A DNA stretch of 64,000 nt, from contig CAVORH010000003.1 of assembly GCA_963698565.1 (NCBI GenBank), positions 130,141-194,140 on the forward strand, written 5' to 3'. A program made the position numbers and the translations under genes. Below are positions 25,820 through 34,564 of the stretch, piece by piece (the stretch's first letter is position 1; each line of letters opens with the position of its first letter). This DNA comes from Sva-07 sp963698565 (GTDB taxonomy: Bacteria; Actinomycetota; Acidimicrobiia; Acidimicrobiales; Ilumatobacteraceae). The notes under the pieces are model-generated. The model saw only the letters and a list, made by a program, of their open reading frames with translations, was not told where the DNA came from and ran no database searches.

Positions 25820-27526
25820 TCAACTGCTGGGATCCGCTTCGCTCGTCGCATCGATGTCGGCCAGCGCCTCGTCGATCGTGAGGTAGAAGTGGTCGGCGTC
25901 CAGCGTCGCGAACAACCCGTAGTCGTAGACGAGGTCCTTCAAGCGGCTGCGCAGCTCGACGAACGCGATGTTGACGCCCTGTGCGTTGAGCTCGAGGTCG
26001 AGCTGTTCGAGCACGTCGGCCGCCGTCACGTCGATGTCGGTGATCGCCTCGCACTGCAGGATCACCCAGCGCGGGCTCCTGTCGCGCACGAGCGCGCGGA
26101 CCTGGTCACGGAACATGCCGGCGTTGGCGAAGAACAGAGGCGCCTCCCACCGGAACACGAGGACGCCGGGGAGTTCCTGTGCCGGGAGGCCGTTGTGGTT
26201 GCTGTGCCAGCCCGCTTCGCCGTCGATCCGTCCGAGCACTTCCCCGTGGGGCCACCAGCTGCGTCTGAAGAACAGCAGGATCGACAGTACGACCGCGATC
26301 AGGATGCCCTGCAGGACACCGAAGAAGACCACGCCGCCGGTTGCCACCAGCGAGAGGAGGAACGAGCTCCGGCGGACCTTGACGTAGCGGCGCAGCGTCC
26401 CGATGTCGACGAGCGAGAACGCTGCGGCGATCACGACGGCGGCGAGCGCGGTCTGCGGGAGGCTCTTGAGGAGTCCGTTGAAGAACAGCAACAGCGCGGC
26501 GACGATGCCGGCACCGACCACACCGGTGAGTTGGGTCTTCGCTCCGGTCTGATCGGCCACGGCAGTGCGTGAGCTGCTGGTCGAGACCGCGAACCCCTGG
26601 AAGAACCCGGCCGCGATGTTGGCGGTGCCGATGCCGATCATCTCCTGGTTGGGCTTCACCTCTTCACCGCGCCGTGCCGAGAACGCGGTCGAGGTGGCGA
26701 TCGTGTCGGTGAGCGACACGAGCGTGATGCCGACGGCGGCGACCAGCATCGGGGCGACGTCGCTGACGCTCGTCCACGGCAGTGACGGCCGCGGCAGCCC
26801 TTCGGGCAGGGTTCCGACGGTGGAGATGTCGAGATCGAACAGGCCGGTGACCACCGTTGCGCCGATGACGGCGACGAGCACCGCCGGGATCGTGCGGGTG
26901 AACCGTGGGAGGAGCAGGAGCACGGCGAGCGTTGCCATCCCGAGCCACAGCGCGGTCGGATTGCGGTCAGGGAACCCGTCGACGAAGGCCTCGACCTCGG
27001 CGATGAATCCGTCGGCGTCGGTCGAGAACCCCGCGAGCTTGGGAAGCTGGCCGACGAAGATCGTGATGGCCAAGCCGTTCATGTAGCCGACCTGGACCTC
27101 CTTCGAGAGCAGGTCGGCGACGAACCCGAGCTTTCCGGCACCGAGCCCGATCAGGATCAGGCCGACCATCACCGCCATCATTCCCGCGAGCGCGATCGCC
27201 TTCTCCGGGTCGTCGGAAACGACCACGAGCGGCACGATGGCGGCGAAGATCAGCGGTGAGACCGCCGAGTCGGGACCGAGCACGAGGACGCGTGAGGGGC
27301 CCATCAGCGCGTAGCCGACGAGGCACGCGATCGTGGTGTAGAGCCCGGTGACCGGCGGGAGCCCCGCCAGTTCGGCGTAGGCCATCCCCTGCGGGACGAG
27401 GATGGCGGCGAGTACGACCCCCGCGATCAGGTCGAAGCGCAGCCACGACCGTTCGTAGGTGCGGACCGCCGTGATGCCGGGGACGAGTCCCCGCCACCGC
27501 GCTGGTGGGGGCGCTTCGTCAGGCAC
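25820..27526 (-). CDS. SulP/SLC26-family anion transporter with STAS domain
   Basis: 568 residues. Membrane core begins DLIAGVVLAAILVPQGMAYAELAG, the SulP signature, with 10-14 helices to about residue 420; a cytoplasmic STAS domain (VLVFRWEAPLFFANAGMFRD; WVILQCEAITDIDVTAADVL) closes it. Members carry sulfate, bicarbonate or other anions, usually with protons or sodium; substrate not decided by sequence. The GTG start overlaps the end of the P-type ATPase by eight bases, so the cation pump and anion transporter are co-expressed. Confidence 0.87.
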   Translation of the reverse strand: MPDEAPPPARWRGLVPGITAVRTYERSWLRFDLIAGVVLAAILVPQGMAYAELAGLPPVTGLYTTIACLVGYALMGPSRVLVLGPDSAVSPLIFAAIVPLVVVSDDPEKAIALAGMMAVMVGLILIGLGAGKLGFVADLLSKEVQVGYMNGLAITIFVGQLPKLAGFSTDADGFIAEVEAFVDGFPDRNPTALWLGMATLAVLLLLPRFTRTIPAVLVAVIGATVVTGLFDLDISTVGTLPEGLPRPSLPWTSVSDVAPMLVAAVGITLVSLTDTIATSTAFSARRGEEVKPNQEMIGIGTANIAAGFFQGFAVSTSSSRTAVADQTGAKTQLTGVVGAGIVAALLLFFNGLLKSLPQTALAAVVIAAAFSLVDIGTLRRYVKVRRSSFLLSLVATGGVVFFGVLQGILIAVVLSILLFFRRSWWPHGEVLGRIDGEAGWHSNHNGLPAQELPGVLVFRWEAPLFFANAGMFRDQVRALVRDRSPRWVILQCEAITDIDVTAADVLEQLDLELNAQGVNIAFVELRSRLKDLVYDYGLFATLDADHFYLTIDEALADIDATSEADPSS

Positions 27527-30299
27527 CTGGTGTGGTGGCGATGCCGGCGAAGGGATGCTCCTGTTGTTCGCGGTCGAGGCGGCGCATCTGGAGGATCTTG
27601 TCGATCGCGACGAACAGCGGGGAGACGAGCGACAGGCCGATCACGAGGACCCACTGGGCGCCGGTCAGTGAGACGGTGTCGAGCATGCGCTGGAGCACTC
27701 GGGTCTCGACTGCAGCGATGGTGAGTCCCCAGCCGAGCATGATCCAACCCATGTACGGGAACAGCGGCGACGACCACGGCACCTGCCGTTCGCGGCGCAT
27801 CACGAAGCCCATGTTCACCGCGCTCAGGGCGACGACGGCGAACGCCATCGTCATCGACGTCGACGCGTCGGTGGTGCTCGGCTCGCCGGGCCCCCACGAC
27901 AGCAGCGCCAGCGCCGAGCCGGCGATGATGAACCCGCTGATGACCCAGCGGACGGTCTGGGCACCGGTCGCGATCTTCGAACCGGGTGTTCGCGGCGGTC
28001 GATCCATCACGCCCGGGTCCGGGACGTCGACGATGAAGCCGACGACGACGGTGGCGACGACGAAGAACTTGGCGAACAGCAACTGCATCGGGAAGAGCGC
28101 GACGCCGTCGTTGACGTTGAGGATCGTGGCGATCAACATCAGCTGCAGCACCGACGACAGGATCGTCAGCTGCAACTTCACGTACGACGAGATCCGGCGG
28201 TAGATGTCGCGGCCGAGGTCGACGGCGTGCACGAGCGTGCCGAAGTTGTCATCGGTCAGGATCAGCTTGCCGGCCTGTTTGGTGACCTCCGAGCCGCTCC
28301 CCATCGCCACGCCGACGTCGGCCTGCTTGAGCGCAGCGGCGTCGTTGACGGCGTCGCCGGTCATCGCGACGACCTGGCCGGCCTCCTGCATCAGCCGCGC
28401 CAGACGCACCTTGTCCTCCGGTGCGACCCGACCGAAGACGTGCAGCTCGGGCAGCTGTGCCTTCACCTCGTCGTCGCTCAGCTTCTGGAGGTCGGCGCCG
28501 GTGATCACACCGGGACCGAGGCCGAGCTGGTCCGCGATCGCGCGAGCGGTGACCGTGTGGTCACCGGTGATCATGCGGACGTCGATGCCGGCGCCGTGGG
28601 CGACGCGGACCGCTTCGGCCGCCGACGGTCGCAGCGGGTCGATGATGCCGACCAGGGAGATCATGACCAGGTCGTGCACCTCGCCCATCGGGTCGTCGGC
28701 CGCCGCGCGCATCGTGTCGTCGGAGAGCGGTCGTGCGGCGAAGGCGAGGACGCGCAGACCCTTCTCGGACAGCTGCTGGTTGGCGTCGAGCAGTTCCTGT
28801 CGGACCTGCTCCATCGGCACGACCTCGCCGTGCCACAGGGCCTGCGAGCATCGGTCGATGACGACGTCGGGCGCTCCCTTGACGGTCATGAAGTGCGGCT
28901 CGGTGAGCAGGTTCAGGTTCATCTGGGCCGGCCGGTCGTGGAACGTGGCCATGAACTTGTACTCGGAGTCGAAGGGCACGAGGGCGACACGAGGCAGGGT
29001 GCGGCGGGTCTCTTCGGCGTCGACGCCGATCTTCGCGGCGAGTACGACGAGGGCGGCTTCGGTGGGGTCGCCGATGATCGACTCGTCGGCGGCGACGGTG
29101 GCGTCGCTGCACAGCGCCAAGCCGAGCGCGAGGCCCGTGAAGTCGGGTGTGGGTTCACCGGCTGGGCCGAGGATGGCCCCCGATGTCGCGTAGCCGCTGC
29201 CTTCGATCTTGTACCAGGAGCCGCCGGTCATCATCGTGACCGACGTCATCGCGTTCATCGTCAGCGTGCCGGTCTTGTCGCTGTTGATCACCGTCGTGCC
29301 GCCGAGTGTCTCGACGTCGTTGAGCGACTTGACCACCGCTTTCGACTCGGCGAGTCGCTGTGCCCCCGACGACAGCATCAGCTGGACGAACGTGGGCAGG
29401 CCGGTGGGGATTGCGGAGATGGCTGTCGAGACGCACAGCAGGAGCAGCGTCTCACGGTTCTGGTCGCGTGCGACGCCGACGATCGCGATGATCGCGACGG
29501 CACCCCAGGCGAGGAACCCGAAGATCTTGGTCAGGTCGTCGAGTTCCTTCTGCAGCGGCGACTTCGACCGCTTCGTCGCCGTGACCATGTTGGCGATCTG
29601 GCCCATCTGGGTCGACTGGCCGGTCGCGACGACGACGAGTTCGGCCGAGCCGCGTGTGACCTGGGTGTTCTGGAAGACCAGGTTGGTGCGATCGCCGAGT
29701 GGCTGCTCTTCGTCACCGAGCGTGGTGCTGTCCTTGGCGATCGGCGCCGACTCGCCGGTGAGCGCCGCCTCTTGGACCTCGAGTGACGCCGAGGAGATGA
29801 TGCGCGCATCGGCGGGAACGAGATCGCCGGCTTCGACGAGCACGACGTCGCCGGGAACCAGCCCCACCGAGTCGACCTCCTCGACCGTGCCGTCCCGGCG
29901 CACCCTGGCCATCGGCACCTGCAGCTGGGCCAGGGCGTCGACGCTCGCCATGGCCTTGCGCTCCTGGTTGGTGCCCATGATCACGTTGAACAGGACCAGC
30001 GCCATCACGACGGCACCGGTCGCGATCTGGTCGATCGTGAAGCTGGCGATGCTGACGATCAGCAGCATGATGTTCATCGGGTTGGCGATCTGCGCCTTCG
30101 CCATCTGCCACGTCGTCGGCGGAGGTTCGGTGGCGACCTCGTTCTTGCCGTACTTCGCCAGGCGACTGGTCACTTCGTCGGCGCTGAGCCCCGATGCCGC
30201 GTCGACACCGAGCCGCGCGGCGGTCTCGTCGACCGACAGCGAGTACCACCGCGTGTCGGCGGGTGCGGGTTGCTGGGTTGGTTCGTCGGTCATCGTCAT
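27519..30299 (-). CDS. P-type cation-transporting ATPase (P2 type)
   Basis: About 926 residues. N-terminal cation-ATPase domain (WYSLSVDETAARLGVDAASG), helices 1-2, actuator loop with LTGES, membrane segment with SAIPTGLPTFVQ, phosphorylation motif NSDKTGTLTMNAM, nucleotide domain, and hinge MTGDAVNDAAALKQADVG, then C-terminal helices. The layout is that of Ca2+ or Na+/H+-type P2 pumps. The ATG at 30299 has GAGGA seven bases upstream; a longer frame to 30563 runs into the PPK2 gene and is a shadow. It lies 20 bases after ppk2 and overlaps the SulP gene. Confidence 0.88.
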   Translation of the reverse strand: MTMTDEPTQQPAPADTRWYSLSVDETAARLGVDAASGLSADEVTSRLAKYGKNEVATEPPPTTWQMAKAQIANPMNIMLLIVSIASFTIDQIATGAVVMALVLFNVIMGTNQERKAMASVDALAQLQVPMARVRRDGTVEEVDSVGLVPGDVVLVEAGDLVPADARIISSASLEVQEAALTGESAPIAKDSTTLGDEEQPLGDRTNLVFQNTQVTRGSAELVVVATGQSTQMGQIANMVTATKRSKSPLQKELDDLTKIFGFLAWGAVAIIAIVGVARDQNRETLLLLCVSTAISAIPTGLPTFVQLMLSSGAQRLAESKAVVKSLNDVETLGGTTVINSDKTGTLTMNAMTSVTMMTGGSWYKIEGSGYATSGAILGPAGEPTPDFTGLALGLALCSDATVAADESIIGDPTEAALVVLAAKIGVDAEETRRTLPRVALVPFDSEYKFMATFHDRPAQMNLNLLTEPHFMTVKGAPDVVIDRCSQALWHGEVVPMEQVRQELLDANQQLSEKGLRVLAFAARPLSDDTMRAAADDPMGEVHDLVMISLVGIIDPLRPSAAEAVRVAHGAGIDVRMITGDHTVTARAIADQLGLGPGVITGADLQKLSDDEVKAQLPELHVFGRVAPEDKVRLARLMQEAGQVVAMTGDAVNDAAALKQADVGVAMGSGSEVTKQAGKLILTDDNFGTLVHAVDLGRDIYRRISSYVKLQLTILSSVLQLMLIATILNVNDGVALFPMQLLFAKFFVVATVVVGFIVDVPDPGVMDRPPRTPGSKIATGAQTVRWVISGFIIAGSALALLSWGPGEPSTTDASTSMTMAFAVVALSAVNMGFVMRRERQVPWSSPLFPYMGWIMLGWGLTIAAVETRVLQRMLDTVSLTGAQWVLVIGLSLVSPLFVAIDKILQMRRLDREQQEHPFAGIATTPGA

Positions 30300-30319
30300 C
30301 GTGGGGTCCTCACTGGTCC

Positions 30320-31168
30320 TCAGTAGGGCTCGGGGATGTGCCGCAACGGCAGGTCGGGTTCGACGTAGCCGCGGGCCGGTTGCCGGCGCGGCAGCTTGAT
30401 CTCGGGGCGGTCGACCTTCTCGTACGGAATCTGCGACAGCAGGTGCGAGATGATGTTGAGCCGACCGCGCTTCTTGTCGTCGGTGTGGGCGATGAACCAC
30501 GGCGCCCACGAGGTGTCGGTGGCGGCGAGCATCGCGTCGCGGGCTCGCGAGTAGTCGTACCAACGGCTGTACGACTTGAGGTCCATCTCCGACAGCTTCC
30601 AGATCTTGCGCGGGTCGTCGATGCGACTCTCGAGTCGCCGCGTCTGCTCGTCGGCGCTGACCTCGAGCCAGTACTTGATCAGATGGATCCCCGAGTCGAC
30701 CATCGCCTTCTCCACCATCGGCGTCATGTCGAGGAAGTGTTCGGTCTGCTCCGGGGTGCAGAAGCCCATCACCGGCTCCACACCGGCGCGGTTGTACCAG
30801 CTGCGGTCGAAGATCACGACCTCGCCCGCGGCAGGGAAGTGCGCCATGTACCGCTGGAGGTACATCTGCGACTTCTCGCGTTCGGTGGGCGCCGGGAGCG
30901 CAGCGACGCGGAACGTACGTGGGCTCACCCGCTCGGTGATCCGCTTGATCGTGCCGCCCTTGCCGGCGGTGTCACGCCCTTCGAAGACGATGCAGATCTT
31001 CGCTCCGGTGGCCCTGACCCACTCCTGCATGGCGACGAGTTCGCCCTGGAGCACCTCGAGCGCGGCCTCGTACTCCTTGCGCTTGAGCTTGCCGCCCGGT
31101 TCCGGGGCGTCGACACCGGCAGACGGACGCGCCTGGTCCTTCTTCGACTTCTTCTGCTTCTTCCCCAT
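30320..31168 (-). CDS. ppk2: Polyphosphate kinase 2
   Basis: 282 residues. Walker A CIVFEGRDTAGKGGTIKRI (about 58-76), lid segment, and Walker B VVIFDRSWYNRAGVEPVMGF (about 122-141) are diagnostic. The enzyme transfers phosphate between polyphosphate and nucleoside mono- or diphosphates; class cannot be fixed by eye. The Lys-rich start MGKKQKKSKKDQAR has AGGAGG upstream. It leads a unit with the P-type ATPase and SulP transporter, suggesting polyphosphate-linked energy or ion homeostasis (inference). Confidence 0.9.
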   Translation of the reverse strand: MGKKQKKSKKDQARPSAGVDAPEPGGKLKRKEYEAALEVLQGELVAMQEWVRATGAKICIVFEGRDTAGKGGTIKRITERVSPRTFRVAALPAPTEREKSQMYLQRYMAHFPAAGEVVIFDRSWYNRAGVEPVMGFCTPEQTEHFLDMTPMVEKAMVDSGIHLIKYWLEVSADEQTRRLESRIDDPRKIWKLSEMDLKSYSRWYDYSRARDAMLAATDTSWAPWFIAHTDDKKRGRLNIISHLLSQIPYEKVDRPEIKLPRRQPARGYVEPDLPLRHIPEPY

Positions 31169-31170
31169 CG

Positions 31171-31353
31171 TCAGTCCTCCTTCTCGATCTCGATCGAACT
31201 GATCGTGCACTGGATCACGCTGTCGACCTCGCGGCACTCATCTTCGCAGATCGTGAATCGATGCTCGACCAGGTTGCCCTCGTCTGCTCGACGAGTGAGA
31301 GCGCATCGTCGTCACGCAAGAGCACCCACACCCCGCCCTTGTCGAAGTGGATC
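31171..31353 (-). pseudogene. Possible short gene with one frameshift, just upstream of ppk2
   Basis: On the - strand one frame reads PIHFDKGGVWVLLRDDDALSLV and then loses sense. The frame shifted by one continues DEGNLVEHRFTICEDECREV and runs to a stop two bases before the ppk2 ATG, whose ribosome site lies inside it. Joined, the pieces make a compact protein of roughly 55 residues; the break is near 31270-31300. Either a decayed or mis-assembled small gene, or chance. No family recognised. Confidence 0.35.
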
Positions 31354-31449
31354 GGAAGACCCGGAGATCACCCAGGCTGGGTGACGGACTCGCCGCAGGG
31401 CCCGGCAAGATGAGTTGCCAACCGAATTCACCGAACAGAGGAGCAGAAC

Positions 31450-31977
31450 ATGGCAATGGACACATTCATGGCGTACGTCGGCGTGTACTCGAGTGTCGAG
31501 GGAGCGAAGGCCGACTACGACGCAGTCCACGACCTCCACACCAAGGACGGCCTGATCGACGCCTACGACGCTGCGATCATCGAGCGCAAGGACAACGGCA
31601 AGGTCAAGATCGTCAAGAAGCACGAGACGCCCACACGTGTCGGTGCAGTGGGCGGCGGGACCGTCGGCCTCGCCACCGGCCTCGTCATCGCGCTGTTCCC
31701 CGCCGCTGCGATCGGAGGCGGACTGTTGGCTGCCACGACGGGTGGCGGCGCGGCGCTGGGTGCGCTCGCGGGGCATGCCGCTGCAGGCATGAGCCGCAAG
31801 GACCTCAAGGAGCTCGGTGAGAACCTCGACGCCGGCCAGGCCGGGCTGATCGTGGTCGGTGTGTCCGACATGGGCGCCAAGATCGAGGCGGCCATGGCCA
31901 AGGCCGACAAGGTCGAGCAGAGGGAGCTCGAGGCCGACACCGCCGAGATCCAGAAGGACGCCGAGTCCGAGAGCTGA
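31450..31977 (+). CDS. DUF1269-like protein
   Basis: 175 residues. Begins with a ferredoxin-like stretch (TFMAYVGVYSSVEGAKADYD), then a Gly/Ala-rich hydrophobic hairpin (about 76-115, with GGGTVGLATGLVIALFPAAA) and a second alpha/beta part (AGLIVVGVSDMGAKIEAAM) ending in an acidic helix. This is the general architecture of DUF1269 membrane-associated proteins, whose role is unknown. AGAGGAG lies upstream of the ATG. Single-gene unit divergent from ppk2. Confidence 0.72.
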   Translation: MAMDTFMAYVGVYSSVEGAKADYDAVHDLHTKDGLIDAYDAAIIERKDNGKVKIVKKHETPTRVGAVGGGTVGLATGLVIALFPAAAIGGGLLAATTGGGAALGALAGHAAAGMSRKDLKELGENLDAGQAGLIVVGVSDMGAKIEAAMAKADKVEQRELEADTAEIQKDAESES

Positions 31978-32098
31978 TGGGCGGTTGGTGCTGAGGGCGG
32001 CCGGACGGCGGACCGCGCCACGTCGGAACCGCGCGCGATCGAGCGGTTCGTCTCCGTCTCCGATCCCGGTTCCTGGCTCGCGTCAGCTCGGTGATCGC

Positions 32099-33422
32099 TC
32101 ACGACCAGCCGGCTCGGGTTCTCGGCATGTCGCTCCGACCGTCCGGATGGAGGCGAACGCCGAGCGTCTGGTGGATCTGCAGGCTGGCATCGTCGAAGCC
32201 GTTGATCGAACCCGACATGTACAGCAGCCACACTCGCACCTGCCCTCACCGACGAGGTCGACCGCCTCGTCCCAGTGCTGCTCGAGGTTGGTCACCCAGC
32301 GGCGCAGCGTCTGCGCGTAGTGCTCGCGGAGGTTCTCGACGTCGCGCACCTCGAAGCCCGCTCGTTCCATGAATCGGACCGTGTCACCCACGTCGAGCAG
32401 CTCGCCGTCGGGGAACACGTATCGGTTCACGAACCCGCGCCGGGCCAGTCGGGTACCGCCCACCGACGAGATCGCATGGTTGAGGAGTCGGCCTCCCGGT
32501 CGTAGGAGGTCGTACAGCCGCTCGAAGTACGTTGCCGCAGCGCGCTTGCCGACGTGTTCGGCCATCCCGATCGAGGAGATCGCGTCGAACGGACCGTCGC
32601 TCACTTCGCGGTAGTCCTGCACCCGGATCTCGATGCGGTCGGCCAGTCCGGCATCGGCGACCCGCTGCCGGGCGTAGAAGGCCTGCTCGTCGCTGATCGT
32701 CACACCGACGACGTCGACGTCGTGGTGGGTCGCGGCGTGGAGCGCCATCGACCCCCATCCGCAGCCGACGTCGAGGAGTCGTCGTCTGGGGCGCTGATCG
32801 TCGGCGCTCGGCGACCTCTCGTCCAGCCCCAACTTCTGACAGATCAGCTCGTGCTTGGCGGCCTGTGCATCGACCAGTGAGGTGTCGGGCGTGACGAACC
32901 GTGCGCACGAGTAGGTCATCGCCGGACCGAGCACGAGTTCGTAGAAACGGTTGCCGACGTCGTAGTGGTGACTGATCGCCTGTGCGGTCGCGTCGAGGTG
33001 AGTGGCGACGGCCACGTGGGACGACCTCCTCGTCGGGGATCGGTGGCCGGGTGCCGACGCCGCCCACGTCGCGGATGGCCCGTAGGGCCGCCGGCGCGGC
33101 GCGCACGGCGGCCGCCGATCCCGGACGTCGAGCGTTCCGGAGTGTGCGGAGCACGTCGGCGACGTTGCCCATGACGTCGACGTCCCCGGCAACGTAGGCG
33201 CGGGCGACACCGAGTTGGTCGGGTGACCACATGATGTGTCTGAACGCCGTCGGGACTCGAGAAGCGCAGTCGGCCGACGATGTCGTCGCCGACCACCGAA
33301 CCGTCCCAGAACTCGAACGCGATCGGTGGCTGTTCGATGAAGAGGTCGAGCAGCACGGGTTCGACGGCTGCCGCAATCGGCTCCGCAGTCCGGTCCAGTG
33401 GTGCATGGACGAGCGTTCCCAT
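32099..33422 (-). pseudogene. Cyclopropane-fatty-acyl-phospholipid synthase-like methyltransferase, three frameshifts
   Basis: Four consecutive pieces in shifting frames make one CFA synthase family protein: start MGTLVHAPLDRTAEPIAAAV; then WSPDQLGVARAYVAGDVDVM; then the SAM-methyltransferase core (AISHHYDVGNRFYELVLG, LLDVGCGWGSMALHAA, SIGMAEHVG); then VRVWLLYMSGSINGFDDASL to the stop. Breaks lie near 33236-33265, 33011-33040 and 32231-32255. There are no in-frame stops within the pieces, so the damage is recent or due to assembly indels. AGGGGG precedes the ATG. The intact enzyme would add a methylene or methyl group to unsaturated phospholipid chains. Confidence 0.8.
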
Positions 33423-33585
33423 GATTCCCCCTGTGTTGACGCGTACTCCCGACCAACAGGATTCCACGACCAGCCGGGCTTGTCATCACCTGATGTGGTG
33501 GATCCGCGCTCACCATGTCGTCGTGTCCCGCCGGTACCGCTCGAATCCGACGACGGTGACGCCGCCGAGCTCGGTGGTGTCGGGC

Positions 33586-33634
33586 CGTGGAGCCCAGAGC
33601 GAGAATCGAACTCGCGACCTACGCATTACGAATG
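33586..33634 (-). repeat. Distal att copy: displaced 3' half of tRNA-Thr
   Basis: 49 bases matching the 3' half of the tRNA-Thr gene at 59912-59960 in the same orientation, with two mismatches. Read on the - strand it runs from the anticodon loop through the T-arm to CCA. The two differences are the two partners of one T-stem pair (G-C here, A-T at the intact gene). This is the chromosomal 3' end pushed aside when the element integrated. Confidence 0.88.
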
Positions 33635-34081
33635 AGATCCTGACGCTTCGCCGACTGCCCTGCAGGTCCTCTGAGCTGGGGTTTTGTGAGTTGGTCGTTC
33701 CGTCGAGTCCCGCCGATTCCTCCTCAACCAAGCAGATTTCTTGGTTGGATTCTTGGTTGAGTGCACACAGCCACGAGGCCTGTGGCGCTGCCCTGCGACG
33801 ATGCCTTGGGCGGTCGCAAGCGCCGTACGGGTCTATCGAACCGTAGTGGGCGGTGCGATTATCGGGTGCGCTACTTGGGCCGCGATGCGGCGCTGAGTCC
33901 CGGTCGAGGACCGGATTATGGAGCGCACGTTCTGTGCGGCTCGTGATGTAGCTCTTCGAGCACGGAACGCCGGTCATGGTGCGCGTCGACGTGGATCTCG
34001 TCGTGCGTTGATCTCTTGGTTCGAAACGCGTTCGCCGAAATTGGATGCAACGTTCTGGTGTGCTGGTGCACCTACAAAGAG
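33635..34081. other. Left end of element, no gene recognised
   Basis: About 450 bases between the att copy and the ECF sigma gene. It holds the integrase-arm-like repeats at 33723-33761, some lower-GC stretches, and only short frames without family likeness. Probably att-site and control DNA. Confidence 0.5.
33723..33761. repeat. CTTGGTTGG-type repeats at left end (candidate integrase arm sites)
   Basis: CTCAACCAAG (33723-33732) is the inverse of CTTGGTTGAG (33752-33761), with another TTCTTGGTTGG at 33738-33748. The same core recurs twice beside the integrase gene at the other end (59838-59859). Tyrosine integrases bind such arm repeats. Confidence 0.55.
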
Positions 34082-34564
34082 ATGGTGGATGAATCGATGG
34101 TGATCCGTGATGTGGAAGGTGAGGGGTCCTTCGACGCGTTCTTCGTGGACCGGTTCGCCGAGCTGTCACGTTTGGCGTTCCTGCTGACGGGATCGTCGGG
34201 TGTCGCGGAGGAGATTGCACAGGACGCATGCGAGCAGGTGTTTCGGCGTTGGGACGAGGTCACCCATCCTCGTGCCTATGCGCGTGTGGCGGTGGTCAAC
34301 GGTGCACGGGCGTGGGGTCGACGACGTTCTCGCCGGTTGGCGAGTCCCGCCGTATCCGAAGTGGCGTCTGCGGTCGATGCTGATGAGATCGCAGTTCGTG
34401 AGGTGCTGGCCGATCTTCCGCAAGACGAGCGTGAAGTGCTGGTGTGGCGCTTCTACGCGGACTTGAAGATCGATGACATCGCCGCCGAGCTCGAGATGCC
34501 GGCGGGCACCGTCAAGTCGCACATTCACCGCGGGCTGGCCCGGATGCACAAGGAGTTGTCGTGA
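34082..34564 (+). CDS. ECF-type RNA polymerase sigma factor
   Basis: About 160 residues, close to the SigE-like group of actinobacteria. Region 2 (FDAFFVDRFAELSRLAFLLT, AEEIAQDACEQVFRRWDEV) and region 4 (LPQDEREVLVWRFYADLKID, AAELEMPAGTVKSHIHRGLA) are complete. Two in-frame ATGs (34082, 34097) are possible; AAAGAG before 34082 favours it. The stop overlaps the GTG of a membrane-anchored partner (GTGA). Lower GC than the chromosome nearby fits its place in the element. Confidence 0.85.
   Translation: MVDESMVIRDVEGEGSFDAFFVDRFAELSRLAFLLTGSSGVAEEIAQDACEQVFRRWDEVTHPRAYARVAVVNGARAWGRRRSRRLASPAVSEVASAVDADEIAVREVLADLPQDEREVLVWRFYADLKIDDIAAELEMPAGTVKSHIHRGLARMHKELS

Noticed and set aside
30300..30563. 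Extension of the P-type ATPase upstream
   Set aside because: It overlaps the ppk2 coding end; Arg/His-rich shadow. The ATG at 30299 has a good ribosome site.
33586..33634. A second tRNA gene
   Set aside because: Only the 3' half is present; no acceptor 5' strand or D-arm follows, so it is the att copy.
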